DNA of 64,000 nt from Aestuariivita sp. GTDB lineage: Bacteria; Pseudomonadota; Alphaproteobacteria; Rhodobacterales; Rhodobacteraceae. The notes beneath the pieces were generated by a model that searched no databases, had not been told where the DNA came from, and worked only from the letters and a program-made list of their open reading frames with translations. Positions 50,223-61,607 of this stretch are shown one piece after another. The translations under genes were made by a program, and so were the position numbers. Every line of letters begins with the position of its first letter. The first letter of the stretch is position 1. The stretch lies in the NCBI GenBank assembly GCA_018401465.1, contig JAGYKE010000004.1:310001-374000 (forward strand), in the 5' to 3' direction.

Positions 50223-51065
50223 CTACCCGTCCGCCCGCGCCGCCTCATAGGCCAGCATCGCCCGCTTGACCGGCAGGCCCCAGTGATAGCCGCCCAGCCC
50301 CCCCGACTTGCGCAGCGCGCGGTGGCAGGGGATCAGCCAGCTGACCGGGTTGCGCCCCACCGCCGTGCCCACGGCGCGCACGGCCTTGGGGTGGCCAATG
50401 GCCTGGGCGATTTCGGAATAGGTCGTCACATGGCCTGACGGAATGGCGAGCAGCGCCTCCCACACCTTGATCTGGAAGGGCGCGCCGATCAGGAACAGCG
50501 GCGCGGTGTCGTCCGACGCGCCGAAGGCCGCCAGAGCCCACGGGCGCAGGCGCGCGGGGTCTTCGAGGAAAGCCGCCTTCGGCCATCGCCCGGCAAGGTC
50601 CTGGAAGGCAGGGTCCTCACCCGTCTCGGCGGCGAAGCCGATGCCGCACAGGCCCCGGTCGGTGCCCATGACAAGGGCGGGGCCGAAGGGGCTGTCGAAC
50701 CAGCCCCAGAAGATCGTCAACCCCTCGCCGCCTTTCGCGAAATCGCCGGGGCTCATCGCCTCCCAGCGCAGGAACAGGTCGTGCAGGCGGCCCGTCCCCG
50801 ACAAGCCCGCCTCATGCGCGGCGTCCAGCGTGGTGAACCGGTCGCTGAGCAGCCGCTTGGCATGATCGAGTGTCAGGTATTGCTGATACCGCTTCGGGCT
50901 CACCCCCACCCATTGCGAGAACAGCCGCTGGAAATGCGCTGGGCTCATGTTCATCTGCCGCGCGAGATCGTCCAGAGACAACCCCGGCCCGCCCGCGTCG
51001 ATCAGGTCGAGCGCGCGGCGCATCACGTTGTAGTGGTATCCCTGATCGGTCGCTTGCACGTTCAT
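50223..51065 (-). CDS. AraC-HTH / O6-methylguanine-DNA methyltransferase fusion (Ada-like)
   Basis: Protein of 280 residues joining an AraC-type HTH domain (about 1-100, GLSLDDLARQMNMSPAHFQRLF) to a suicide O6-alkylguanine methyltransferase domain with the active Cys in LIPCHRALRK near residue 245. Compared with E. coli Ada it lacks the N-terminal zinc phosphotriester-repair domain, so how methylation would switch its regulator part is open. It repairs alkylated DNA in the cytoplasm. Confidence 0.92.
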   Translation of the reverse strand: MNVQATDQGYHYNVMRRALDLIDAGGPGLSLDDLARQMNMSPAHFQRLFSQWVGVSPKRYQQYLTLDHAKRLLSDRFTTLDAAHEAGLSGTGRLHDLFLRWEAMSPGDFAKGGEGLTIFWGWFDSPFGPALVMGTDRGLCGIGFAAETGEDPAFQDLAGRWPKAAFLEDPARLRPWALAAFGASDDTAPLFLIGAPFQIKVWEALLAIPSGHVTTYSEIAQAIGHPKAVRAVGTAVGRNPVSWLIPCHRALRKSGGLGGYHWGLPVKRAMLAYEAARADG

Positions 51066-51176
51066 CGGTCACATCCTTCGCCTGCACCCGACAATAGGCG
51101 CGCAAGGGCTGCGCCGCGACCCGAAACCTGCGCTTTGGCGTTGCGGGGCGCGCGCCCATTGGGCAAGAAGGCCGGG

Positions 51177-51821
51177 ATGGCAAAGCAGCTTCCCTATCAC
51201 ACGATGCGCGAGATCTTCGCCCGCTTCCAGGCGGCCGATCCCGCCCCGAAGGGTGAGCTTGACCATGTCAACGCCTATACGCTTGTCGTCGCCGTGGCCC
51301 TGTCGGCGCAGGCGACCGATGCGGGCGTGAACAAGGCGACGCGCGAGTTGTTCAAGATCGCCGACACGCCGCAGAAGATGCTCGACCTCGGGGAAGAGCG
51401 GCTGATCGACCACATCAAGACGATCGGGCTGTTCCGCAACAAGGCGAAGAACGTGATGAAGCTGTCGCGCATCCTCGTCGAGGAGTATGGCGGCGAAGTC
51501 CCGTCCTCGCGCGCGGCGCTGCAATCGCTGCCGGGCGTCGGGCGCAAGACCGCGAATGTGGTGCTGAACATGTGGTGGCGGTTCCCGGCGCAGGCGGTCG
51601 ACACCCACATCTTCCGCGTCGGCAACCGCACCGGCATCGCGCCGGGCCGCGACGTCGATGCCGTCGAACGCGCCATCGAAGACAACATCCCGGCCGAATT
51701 CCAGCTTCACGCCCATCACTGGCTGATCCTGCACGGCCGCTACACCTGCGTCGCGCGCAAACCGAAATGCGGCGCCTGCATCATCCGCGATCTCTGCCCC
51801 TATGAGGACAAGACAGAATGA
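51177..51821 (+). CDS. nth: Endonuclease III
   Basis: Base-excision repair glycosylase/AP lyase of 214 residues. The HhH motif LPGVGRKTANVVLNMWW holds the catalytic Lys, VDTHIFRVGNR the catalytic Asp, and the four cysteines of the [4Fe-4S] cluster lie in TCVARKPKCGACIIRDLC. I chose the ATG at 51177 (MAKQLPYHT); the frame open upstream belongs to the divergent region. It overlaps the adenosine kinase gene by 4 bp. Confidence 0.95.
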   Translation: MAKQLPYHTMREIFARFQAADPAPKGELDHVNAYTLVVAVALSAQATDAGVNKATRELFKIADTPQKMLDLGEERLIDHIKTIGLFRNKAKNVMKLSRILVEEYGGEVPSSRAALQSLPGVGRKTANVVLNMWWRFPAQAVDTHIFRVGNRTGIAPGRDVDAVERAIEDNIPAEFQLHAHHWLILHGRYTCVARKPKCGACIIRDLCPYEDKTE

Positions 51822-52810
51822 CCAAGACCTACGACCTGGTCGGCATCGGCAATGCCGTCGTCGACGTCATCTCTCAGGCTGACGACAGCTTTCTCGATCA
51901 CATGGGGATCGAGAAGGGGATCATGCAGCTCATCGGCCGCGACCGCGCCGAGGTGCTGTATGCCGCGATGGAGGGCCGCGTGCAGACGCCCGGCGGATCG
52001 GTCGCCAACACCATCGCGGGCGCAGGCGCGCTGGGGCTGAACACCGCCTTCATCGGGCGGGTGAACGACGACGCGCTGGGCCACTTCTATGCCAAGGCCA
52101 TGACCGACCACGGCATCGACTTCGTCAACGACCCCGTCGCGGGCGGGGCCGAGCCCACGTCGCGGTCGATGATCTTCGTCTCGCCCGACGGGGAACGGTC
52201 GATGAACACCTATCTCGGCATCTCGACCGGGCTGTCGTCGCAGGACGTGCCGCAGGCGGTGACGGGCAATGCGAAGCTGATGTTCCTCGAAGGCTATCTC
52301 TTCGATCACGACGCCGGAAAATCCGCCTTCCGCGAAGCCGCGCGCAGCACCCGCGCCGCCGGGGGCCGCGCCGGCATCGCCATTTCCGACCCCTTCTGCG
52401 TCGACCGCCACCGCGCCGATTTCCTGTCACTGATCCAGCACGACCTCGACTTCGTCATCGGGAACGAGGCCGAAATCCAGTCGCTGTTCGAGACGACGCA
52501 TCTGGACGACGCGCTGATGCTGACGGCGGGCATCTGCGATCTGGTGGTCTGCACCCGGTCGGGCGACGGCGTCACGGTGATGGAGGGCACGTCCCGCATC
52601 GACGTGCCGGTCGAAAAGATCACGCCGGTCGATGCCACCGGGGCGGGCGACCAGTTCGCTGCCGGGTTCCTCTTCGGCATGGCCACGGGCCGCGATCTGG
52701 AAACCTGCGCGCGCATCGGCACTGTCTGCGCGCGCGAGGTGATCAGCCATATCGGCCCCCGCCCCGAGGCCGATGTGCGCCAGCTTCTGGCGGCTGCGGG
52801 CCTGTTGTGA
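51818..52810 (+). CDS. Adenosine kinase (PfkB family)
   Basis: Ribokinase-fold sugar/nucleoside kinase of 330 residues. PfkB signatures are AGGSVANTIAGAGALG-like (PGGSVANTIAGAGALGLN) in the N-terminal part and the anion-hole/catalytic DATGAGDQFAAGFLFG near residue 275. The order nth - this kinase - GNAT is common in Rhodobacterales, where it is annotated as adenosine kinase; ribokinase-like substrates cannot be excluded. ATGA overlap with nth and GTGA overlap with the next gene make a three-gene operon. Confidence 0.88.
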   Translation: MTKTYDLVGIGNAVVDVISQADDSFLDHMGIEKGIMQLIGRDRAEVLYAAMEGRVQTPGGSVANTIAGAGALGLNTAFIGRVNDDALGHFYAKAMTDHGIDFVNDPVAGGAEPTSRSMIFVSPDGERSMNTYLGISTGLSSQDVPQAVTGNAKLMFLEGYLFDHDAGKSAFREAARSTRAAGGRAGIAISDPFCVDRHRADFLSLIQHDLDFVIGNEAEIQSLFETTHLDDALMLTAGICDLVVCTRSGDGVTVMEGTSRIDVPVEKITPVDATGAGDQFAAGFLFGMATGRDLETCARIGTVCAREVISHIGPRPEADVRQLLAAAGLL

Positions 52811-53412
52811 CCCGGACGCTTACGCCCGGCCTGCACGACGTGCCACCCGGCATGGTGGCGACCGTGGTCACCTATCTCGAGATGACCGCGCCGCCGCCAC
52901 CGCGCCCGGTGCCGGACCTGCCGGACCTGATCTTGACCGAGCTGCCGCGCGATGCCGACGCCTACCGCGACCTGTTCCGCCGGGTGGGCGCGGTGGCGTG
53001 GCTCTGGTTCTCGCGCCTCGCCATGGCGGATGAAACGCTGGCAGCGATCCTCTCGGACCCTGACGTGACGCTGCACACCCTGACGCGCGACGGCATACCC
53101 GAGGCGCTGCTCGAGCTTGACTTCCGCTCGCCCGGCGACTGCGAACTGGCCTTCTTCGGCGTGACCCCGGCACTGGTCGGCACCGGCGCGGGCCGCGTGC
53201 TGATGGATCACGCCCTCCGCCTCGCCTGGGCGCGGCCGATCCGGCGGCTGCATGTCCATACCTGCACGCTCGATCATCCCGGCGCGCTCGACTTCTATCG
53301 TCGGTCGGGCTTCACGCCCATCGCACAGAAGGTCGAAATCGCCCGCGATCCGCGCCTGATCGGGCTTCTGCCCGAAACCTCGGGGCCGCGCACGCCGATC
53401 TTCCCGGACTGA
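52807..53412 (+). CDS. GNAT-family N-acetyltransferase
   Basis: Acetyltransferase of 201 residues with a GTG start inside the kinase stop. The acetyl-CoA loop is seen in FFGVTPALVGTGAGRVLMDHAL and the later GNAT strand in HVHTCTLDHPGALDFYRRSGF. The substrate is not known. It is co-translated with the adenosine kinase and converges on rppH with a 23-bp gap. Confidence 0.85.
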   Translation: MTRTLTPGLHDVPPGMVATVVTYLEMTAPPPPRPVPDLPDLILTELPRDADAYRDLFRRVGAVAWLWFSRLAMADETLAAILSDPDVTLHTLTRDGIPEALLELDFRSPGDCELAFFGVTPALVGTGAGRVLMDHALRLAWARPIRRLHVHTCTLDHPGALDFYRRSGFTPIAQKVEIARDPRLIGLLPETSGPRTPIFPD

Positions 53413-53435
53413 GGCCTTGGCAATCCCGCGGGCGA

Positions 53436-53927
53436 TCAGAGCGGCGCGACAAGCGGCCCGAATTCGGCCAGCACGCGCGCGTAGACCTCGCGCTTGAAGG
53501 GCACGATGCTGTCGATCAGATGATCCTTCTCCATCCAGCGCCATGTCGAGAACTCCGGGTGCGCGGTCGCGATGTCGACCTGATCGTCGGTCCCGAGAAA
53601 GCGCAGCAGGAACCACTTCTGCTTCTGCCCGCGATACTTCCCGCCCCAGATCTCGGGCACGATGTCATGCGGCAGGTCATAGGGCAGCCAATCCGCGGTC
53701 TCGGCCACCACCTCGACCAGGTCCGCCGTCACGCCGGTTTCCTCCCACAACTCGCGCAGCGCGGCATCGCGCGGGTCCTCGCCCTTGTCCACGCCGCCCT
53801 GCGGCATCTGCCAGGCCTCGGTGAAGCGGTCGCGGCGCTGGCCGACAAAGACGCGGCCCCCGCGGTTCATGAGCATCACGCCCACGCAGGGGCGATAGGG
53901 CAGGCGGGCGATCTTTTCGGGGGTCAT
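53436..53927 (-). CDS. rppH: RNA 5'-pyrophosphohydrolase
   Basis: Nudix hydrolase of 163 residues that removes pyrophosphate from 5'-triphosphate mRNA to start decay, or acts on diadenosine polyphosphates. The Nudix box [20 protein letters not shown] with ETGV is complete, and the start [15 protein letters not shown] and the Trp in ADWLPYDLP are RppH-like. ATG 53927 chosen; the frame continues upstream without similarity through a repeat element. Confidence 0.93.
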   Translation of the reverse strand: MTPEKIARLPYRPCVGVMLMNRGGRVFVGQRRDRFTEAWQMPQGGVDKGEDPRDAALRELWEETGVTADLVEVVAETADWLPYDLPHDIVPEIWGGKYRGQKQKWFLLRFLGTDDQVDIATAHPEFSTWRWMEKDHLIDSIVPFKREVYARVLAEFGPLVAPL

Positions 53928-53998
53928 CTGTGTCTCCGTCCGGGCGTGCCGCCTTGTTACGCGGCCCCCGCACGCGGGTCCAGCGCCCAGGCCCGCCT

Positions 53999-54026
53999 CT
54001 TCTTCGGGTTCACAAATATCCCGGGG
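53999..54026 (+). repeat. Dispersed intergenic repeat, copy 1
   Basis: A 28-bp sequence containing TTCGGGTTCACAAATATCCC recurs exactly, in inverted orientation, at 62596-62623. After it comes a hairpin-forming GAGGGGCAGAGCCCCTC at 54032-54048, with a near copy beside the second repeat. It lies in the 200-bp gap between divergent rppH and fadH. Confidence 0.8.
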
Positions 54027-54061
54027 AGCGCGAGGGGCAGAGCCCCTCGCCCCGCCCCTGA

Positions 54062-56155
<2,094 letters not shown>

Positions 56156-56180
56156 GGCGTCTGCCGTCAGCACGGGCGAT

Positions 56181-56213
56181 ACCCCGCGCGCCGGTCCGGC
56201 GGCGCGGGGTTTG
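56181..56213 (+). terminator. Terminator of fadH
   Basis: ACCCCGCGC at 56181-56189 pairs fully with GCGCGGGGT at 56202-56210, and the loop has further self-complementarity; TTTG follows. It lies 26 bp after the stop. Confidence 0.6.
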
Positions 56214-56358
56214 TCCGCCCGCGCCGATTGTTTCCCTGTTTCCCCGGGCCGAACGATCACATTCAAAACCCTGATATTATCCCAGTGCCGCCCCCTTCTT
56301 GCCCAGATTGCCCTTCATACCATCCCCCTGAAGAACAGGACCCGAAGGACATAAAGGC

Positions 56359-57264
56359 ATGGACAGACTCACCGAAATGGAGGCCTTCGCCACCGTCGTG
56401 GACCAGGGCGGGTTCACCGACGCGGCCAAGAAGATGGGCATCTCCAAGTCCGCCGTGTCCAAGCATGTCTCGAGCCTTGAAGCGCGGCTTGGCGCGCGCC
56501 TTCTGAACCGCACCACCCGCCGCGTATCGCCGACCGAGATCGGTCTGGCCTATTACGACCGTGCCCGCCGCGTCCTGAACGACGCGGGCGAGGCGGATGC
56601 GCTCGTCACCTCGATGCAGAGCGCGCCGTCGGGCCTTCTGCGGATTTCGGTCGCGACGGATTTCGGGGTCAATCACCTCTCGCCGATCCTGTCCAACTTC
56701 CTCGAGGAGTTTCCGGACATCACGGTGAACATGGTTCTGAACAACCGCTATGTGGAACTCATCTCGGAAGGGTTCGACATGGCCGTACGCATTGGCGAGT
56801 TGGAAGACAGCACGCTGCGCGCCCGCAAGCTGACCGAGACGACCAAGCGCATGATCGCCAGCCCCGGCTATTTCGCGCGCTATGGCCGGCCCCAGAAGAT
56901 CGACGATCTGAACGAACACAAACTTCTGCATTATTCCAATCAGGCGTCGGGCAATGTCTGGAAGATCACCGCGCCGTCGGGCGAACGCCGTCAGGTGCGC
57001 ACGGCGGGCTGGCTCAGCGTGAATGATGGCCAGTCGCTTTTGAATGCCGCCATCGCGGGGCTCGGGATCGCCTATCTGCCCAGCTATCTTTATGCCGAAT
57101 CCATGGCGAAGGGACTGATCGAGGACGTGATCCCCGATCTCCCGGTGGAAACCCAAGGCATCTACGCCGTCTATCCGCCGGGCCGCTTCACCCAGCCCAA
57201 GGTGCGCGCCTTCATCGATTTCCTCGTCTCGGCCTTTGCCGATAAAGGCCCGACCGACTGGTAA
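56359..57264 (+). CDS. LysR-family transcriptional regulator
   Basis: LysR regulator of 301 residues with HTH MEAFATVVDQGGFTDAAKKMGISKSAVSKH and a substrate domain with EGFDMAVRIGELEDSTLRAR, of the CrgA/AaeR-like subgroup. It stands alone between two terminators and points the same way as fadH and the amidohydrolase gene. Its targets cannot be told from position. Confidence 0.9.
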   Translation: MDRLTEMEAFATVVDQGGFTDAAKKMGISKSAVSKHVSSLEARLGARLLNRTTRRVSPTEIGLAYYDRARRVLNDAGEADALVTSMQSAPSGLLRISVATDFGVNHLSPILSNFLEEFPDITVNMVLNNRYVELISEGFDMAVRIGELEDSTLRARKLTETTKRMIASPGYFARYGRPQKIDDLNEHKLLHYSNQASGNVWKITAPSGERRQVRTAGWLSVNDGQSLLNAAIAGLGIAYLPSYLYAESMAKGLIEDVIPDLPVETQGIYAVYPPGRFTQPKVRAFIDFLVSAFADKGPTDW

Positions 57265-57305
57265 GACCGTTTCTTCATGTTGCTTCCCTTGGCAACCACC
57301 TCGGG

Positions 57306-57331
57306 CCCGTGCCGCCGCACGGGACCTTTTT
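57306..57331 (+). terminator. Rho-independent terminator of the LysR gene
   Basis: A 7-bp stem CCCGTGC/GCACGGG with loop CGCC is followed by ACC and a run of five Ts, 41 bp past the stop. Confidence 0.75.
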
Positions 57332-57412
57332 CCATGCCGCGCACGACCCCTGCAGAAATTGCTTTGTGAACGATCCGCCCTGCGTTACCCCTGAGATCAG
57401 AGGAGTCCGCAC

Positions 57413-59041
57413 ATGCCGCCCATCACCGTCTTCGCCGCCCGCCAGATCATCACCATGGATCCCAACCGCCCCCGCGCGACCCATGTCGCCGTCAGGGAGG
57501 GTCGCATCCTTGCCGTGGGCGGGGCCGATTGCGCCGATCAATGGGGCGATGTCGTCCATGACGACAGCCTGAAGCATGCCGTGCTCATGCCCGGCTTCGT
57601 CGAAGGCCATGCCCACATGATGGCGGGCGCGATGTGGAATTTCGCCTATGCGGGCTATCACGACCGGATTGACCCGCAGGGCAACCTGCACAAGGGCATG
57701 ACCGATATCGACGCGGTCATCGCGCGCCTCTCGGCGCAAGCGGCCACTCTGCCCCCCGGCGCGCCCCTTCTTGGCTGGGGGTTCGACCCGATCTTCCTCA
57801 AGTCGGAACGGCTGAACCGCCACCATCTCGACCGGGTCGCAGGCGACCGGCCTGTCGCGATCATGTTCTCGAACTTCCACCTGATGTGCGTGAACTCGGC
57901 CGCGCTCTCCATGGCCGGGTATACGCGCGAAACGAATGCCGAAGGCGTGGTGAAGGGCCCCGACGGGGAACCGACGGGCGAATTGCAGGAAATGGCCGCC
58001 ATGTTCCCGGTCATGCGGCGCGTGGGCATGGATTTCCGCGGCCTCAGCCAGACGCGCGCGGCGATGCGCACCTATGCCGATGTCTGCCGTCTGGCCGGGG
58101 TGACCACGGTCACCGACCTGTTCTCGACGATGGAGGAGGCCGATCTCGAAACCGCCCTGTCCACCACGGGGGAGGAGGATTTCCACCTGCGCATCGTGCC
58201 TGCGCTGGGCGCGATCGGCGGCAGCCCCGACGAGATCGCCGCCAAGGCGAAACGACTGGCGGCGCGCGGCACCGACAAGCTGCGGCTTGGCGCGGTCAAA
58301 CTGATGACCGACGGGTCGATTCAGGGCTGGACCGCGCGGGTCAAATGGCCGGGCTATGTCGGCGGCCAGCCCAACGGCATCTGGAACACGTCGCCCGAAA
58401 CCATCTTCGCCCTTTGCGAGGTGATGCAGCGCGAAGGCATCCAGATGCATATCCACGTCAATGGGGACGAGGCATCGGACGTCTCGCTTGCCGCGCTCGA
58501 AGCCGCCGCGCGCAAGCATCCCTGGCCCGAGGCGCGCCATGTCCTCCAGCACTGCCAGATGATGGGTGCCGACCAGTACCGCCGCGCCGCCGCACTTGGT
58601 GCCTGCACCAACATCTTCGCCAACCATGTCTGGTATTTCGGCGATCAGCATGTCGCGCTCACCATCGGGGAAGACCGCGCGCGCCGCATGGACGCAGTGC
58701 GCACGGCGCTGGACGAAGGGGTCCGCGTCGCGATCCATTCCGACGCGCCGGTCACGCCGCTTGCGCCCTTGTTCACCGCCTGGGTCGCGGTGAACCGCCA
58801 GACGATGTCGGGCCGCACGCTCGGCCCCGACCAGCGCATCGGCGTGGACGAGGCGCTGCGCCTCATCACGCTGGGGGCCGCCTATACGCTCAAGATGGAC
58901 AGCGAGATCGGCAGCATCGAGGCCGGCAAGCGCGCCGATTTCGCCGTGCTGGGCGACGACCCCACGCAGGTCGCGCCCGAGGCGCTGAAGGATGTGCCGG
59001 TTCTGGGAACGGTCTTCGGCGGGCGGCTGAACCTGACATGA
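57413..59041 (+). CDS. Metal-dependent amidohydrolase (amidohydrolase_3, YtcJ-like)
   Basis: Amidohydrolase-superfamily enzyme of 542 residues. The metal site HxH is in MPGFVEGHAHMMAG near residue 64, later histidines occur in IQMHIHVNGDEASD and RHVLQHCQM, and the terminal Asp in AIHSDAPVTPLAP. It hydrolyses an unknown amide or related bond; the family includes formamide-, exoenzyme regulatory- and N-acyl-type members. An AGAGGAG site precedes the ATG. Its stop overlaps the ATG of a COG0523 GTPase gene, which might supply its metal. Confidence 0.87.
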   Translation: MPPITVFAARQIITMDPNRPRATHVAVREGRILAVGGADCADQWGDVVHDDSLKHAVLMPGFVEGHAHMMAGAMWNFAYAGYHDRIDPQGNLHKGMTDIDAVIARLSAQAATLPPGAPLLGWGFDPIFLKSERLNRHHLDRVAGDRPVAIMFSNFHLMCVNSAALSMAGYTRETNAEGVVKGPDGEPTGELQEMAAMFPVMRRVGMDFRGLSQTRAAMRTYADVCRLAGVTTVTDLFSTMEEADLETALSTTGEEDFHLRIVPALGAIGGSPDEIAAKAKRLAARGTDKLRLGAVKLMTDGSIQGWTARVKWPGYVGGQPNGIWNTSPETIFALCEVMQREGIQMHIHVNGDEASDVSLAALEAAARKHPWPEARHVLQHCQMMGADQYRRAAALGACTNIFANHVWYFGDQHVALTIGEDRARRMDAVRTALDEGVRVAIHSDAPVTPLAPLFTAWVAVNRQTMSGRTLGPDQRIGVDEALRLITLGAAYTLKMDSEIGSIEAGKRADFAVLGDDPTQVAPEALKDVPVLGTVFGGRLNLT

Positions 59042-59898
59042 CCCGGCTGCCGATGACGGTGGTCTCGGGCTATCTGGGCGCGGGCAAGACCACGCTGATC
59101 AACCGCCTGCTGACCGAAGATCATGACCTGCGGCTGATGGTGCTGGTCAATGATTTCGGCGCGATCAACATCGATGCCGAACTTCTGGTCAGCCGCACGG
59201 AAGACACCATCGCGCTGCAGAACGGTTGCGTCTGCTGCACGATGGGCGCCGATCTCTACATGGCGTTGGGTGACATCCTAGACCGCAGCCCTCGGCCCGA
59301 TCACCTTGTCGTCGAAGCCTCGGGCGTGGCCGATCCGGCCGCCATCGCGCAGGCGGCCATCGCCGAGCCCGACATGTCCTATGCCGGGATCGTGACGCTG
59401 GTCGACGGGCTGAACGCGCCCGCCCTTCTGGACGATCCGTTGATCGGCGCGCAGGTGGCGCAGCAGATCACGGTGGCCGATCTTGTTCTGGTCACCAAGA
59501 CGGACGGTATCGCGCCGGACCTCGCCGCGCGGCTTGACGCGATGAAAGCCCGCAGCCCCCGCGCGCTTGACGATGCGCCGCTGGCACCGCTTCTCTTCGG
59601 GGTGACACCGCTGCCGCAGGGCCCTCAGCCCGCGCCGCACCCGGCCTATGCCGCATGGCGTCACGAAAGCGATACGCCGGTGAACCGCGCGTGGCTGGGC
59701 GACAGGCTGGCCGCGCGTCCCGACGGGCTCTACCGGCTCAAGGGCTTCGTGCTCACAGACGATGGCGGATACGAAGTGCAGGTGGTCGGCGCCCATGTGG
59801 AAGCCCGCCGCGCCGCGACCGACCGCACGCGGCTTGTGGCACTCGGCCCCGCCGACCGGGTCAGCCGTGACCAGATCGAGGCCTGGTGGTCTGCCTGA
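59038..59898 (+). CDS. COG0523 (CobW/G3E) GTP-binding metallochaperone-like protein
   Basis: G3E GTPase of 286 residues. Walker A VSGYLGAGKTTLINRLL, the metal-binding motif NGCVCC at about residues 61-66, and the guanine-specificity motif VTKTD are present; the C-terminal CobW_C domain is short and has no His-rich tail. Members load zinc, cobalt or nickel into target enzymes. Translational coupling (ATGA) to a metal-dependent amidohydrolase points to that protein as client. No Zur-type box was seen upstream of the pair. Confidence 0.88.
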   Translation: MTRLPMTVVSGYLGAGKTTLINRLLTEDHDLRLMVLVNDFGAINIDAELLVSRTEDTIALQNGCVCCTMGADLYMALGDILDRSPRPDHLVVEASGVADPAAIAQAAIAEPDMSYAGIVTLVDGLNAPALLDDPLIGAQVAQQITVADLVLVTKTDGIAPDLAARLDAMKARSPRALDDAPLAPLLFGVTPLPQGPQPAPHPAYAAWRHESDTPVNRAWLGDRLAARPDGLYRLKGFVLTDDGGYEVQVVGAHVEARRAATDRTRLVALGPADRVSRDQIEAWWSA

Positions 59899-59902
59899 CC
59901 GC

Positions 59903-61570
59903 TCAGCGCCGGCCCACCTGCCGGCAGATCAGGATGACAGGCAACAGCCCCATCGCCACGATCACCAAGGACGGCACCGCCGCGCCTTCCAGCCGTTCGT
60001 CGCTGGCCAGCCGGAAGGCCTGCACGGCCAGCGTGTCATAGTTGAAGGGCCGCATGATCAGCGTTGCGGGCAGTTCCTTCATCACGTCGACAAAGACGAT
60101 GAGAAGAGCCGTCAGCAGGCTGGGCGTCAGGATCGGCACATGCACCCGCCGCAAGGTGCCGAGCGGCGTCTGCCCCAGCGACCGGGCGGCCGCGTCCATG
60201 TTGGTGTGAACGCTGGCCTGCCCGCCCTCGTACGCGCCCAACGCGGCGGCCAGGAAGCGCACCATATAGGCCCCGACCAGAAGCCAGATCGACCCCGTCA
60301 CCAGAAGCCCGGTCGACATGTCGAACCGGGCCCGCATGAACGCATCAAGCGCATTGTCGAAGGCCGCGAAGGGCACCAGAAGCCCCACCGCGATCACGCC
60401 GCCCGGCACGGCATAGCCCAGCTTCGCCACCGAGCCCACGAACCCGGCCAGCCCCCCGGGCCGCACCCGCTGGAAAAATCCCACCGCCACCGCCGCCGCG
60501 AGCGTGAGCACGGCGGCACAGCTGGCCAGCGTCAGCGAATTCGTGATGAAGCGCACATAGCGGCGGCTGGTCAGATCCTGTTCCGACCCGAGCGCCATCT
60601 CGAACAGGATGAACGCGGGCAGCAGACAGCCCAGCAGGACCGGGAGCGCGCAGAACAGAACTGCCCCCGCCGCCCGAAAGCCTTTCAGGTCTGCGGGAGG
60701 CATGGCCATCTGCCGCCTGCCCGTCTCGTGATAGCGCGCCGCGCCGCGCTGCGTGCGTTCGAGCATCGCGACCAGAAGCGCGAAGACCAGCAGGCACAGC
60801 GCAAGCTGCGCCGCCGCCGCGCGGTCGGCCAGCAGGAACCAGCTGGCATAGATGCCGGTCGCCAGCGTCTGCACCCCGAAATGCGCGACGGTGCCGAAAT
60901 CGGCGATCGTCTCCATCACCGCGAGCAGCACGCCCCCCGCGATCGCGGGCCGCGCCATGGGAAGGCTGACCTGCCGGAACGCCGCGAAGGGCCCTTTGCC
61001 CAGCGCGCGCGCGGCGAGGAAGCCTGTCGCGCTCTGCTGCAGGAAGGCGGCGCGCGTCAGCAGATAGACGTACGGATAGAGCACGAGCACCAGCATCACC
61101 GCGGCACCGCCCAGCGACCGGATTTCCGGGAACCAGTAGTCGCGCGGGCCCCAACCCGTCAGGTCGCGCAGGGTCGCCTGCACGATGCCCGGGTGGTCCA
61201 GCACATGGGTGTAGGCATAGGCGAGCACGTAGGCCGGAAAGGCGAGCGGCAGGACAAGCAGGATCTCGAACAACCGGACACCGGGAAAACGCGTCATCGT
61301 CACCAGCCAGGCGGCGCCGACGCCGATCACCAGCGTGCCCGCCGCCACCAGACCCACCAGCGCCAGCGTCGCCCCGGCGTAGCGCGGCAGCACCGTCTCG
61401 ATCAGATGCGCCAGCGTGTCGGTGCCGCCGGTGACGGCGGCCAGAAAGACCGCCAGCATCGGCAACAGGCAGGCCGCAGCGACCAAGCAGACAAGGCCGG
61501 TCAGCAGCCGCGTTCCGCTGCGGCGCGCGCGCCGTGCGCCGGGCGCGGTGATCTGGGTCGTCTCGGCCAA
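59903..61570 (-). CDS. Iron(III)-type ABC permease, fused double domain (FbpB-like)
   Basis: Permease of 555 residues with about 12 helices in two homologous halves, each with a permease EAA-like loop (AARALGKGPFAAFRQVSLPMARPAIAGG and AARSLGQTPLGTLRRVHVPILTPSLL). This is the FbpB/SfuB architecture for ferric iron import. No binding protein or ATPase gene is next to it, so partner genes must be elsewhere, or the permease is an orphan. Its stop is 4 bp from the convergent GTPase gene. Confidence 0.88.
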   Translation of the reverse strand: MAETTQITAPGARRARRSGTRLLTGLVCLVAAACLLPMLAVFLAAVTGGTDTLAHLIETVLPRYAGATLALVGLVAAGTLVIGVGAAWLVTMTRFPGVRLFEILLVLPLAFPAYVLAYAYTHVLDHPGIVQATLRDLTGWGPRDYWFPEIRSLGGAAVMLVLVLYPYVYLLTRAAFLQQSATGFLAARALGKGPFAAFRQVSLPMARPAIAGGVLLAVMETIADFGTVAHFGVQTLATGIYASWFLLADRAAAAQLALCLLVFALLVAMLERTQRGAARYHETGRRQMAMPPADLKGFRAAGAVLFCALPVLLGCLLPAFILFEMALGSEQDLTSRRYVRFITNSLTLASCAAVLTLAAAVAVGFFQRVRPGGLAGFVGSVAKLGYAVPGGVIAVGLLVPFAAFDNALDAFMRARFDMSTGLLVTGSIWLLVGAYMVRFLAAALGAYEGGQASVHTNMDAAARSLGQTPLGTLRRVHVPILTPSLLTALLIVFVDVMKELPATLIMRPFNYDTLAVQAFRLASDERLEGAAVPSLVIVAMGLLPVILICRQVGRR

Positions 61571-61607
61571 TGCCCTGTCCGTCCTGAAACAGCCAGTGGA
61601 CGTTATC

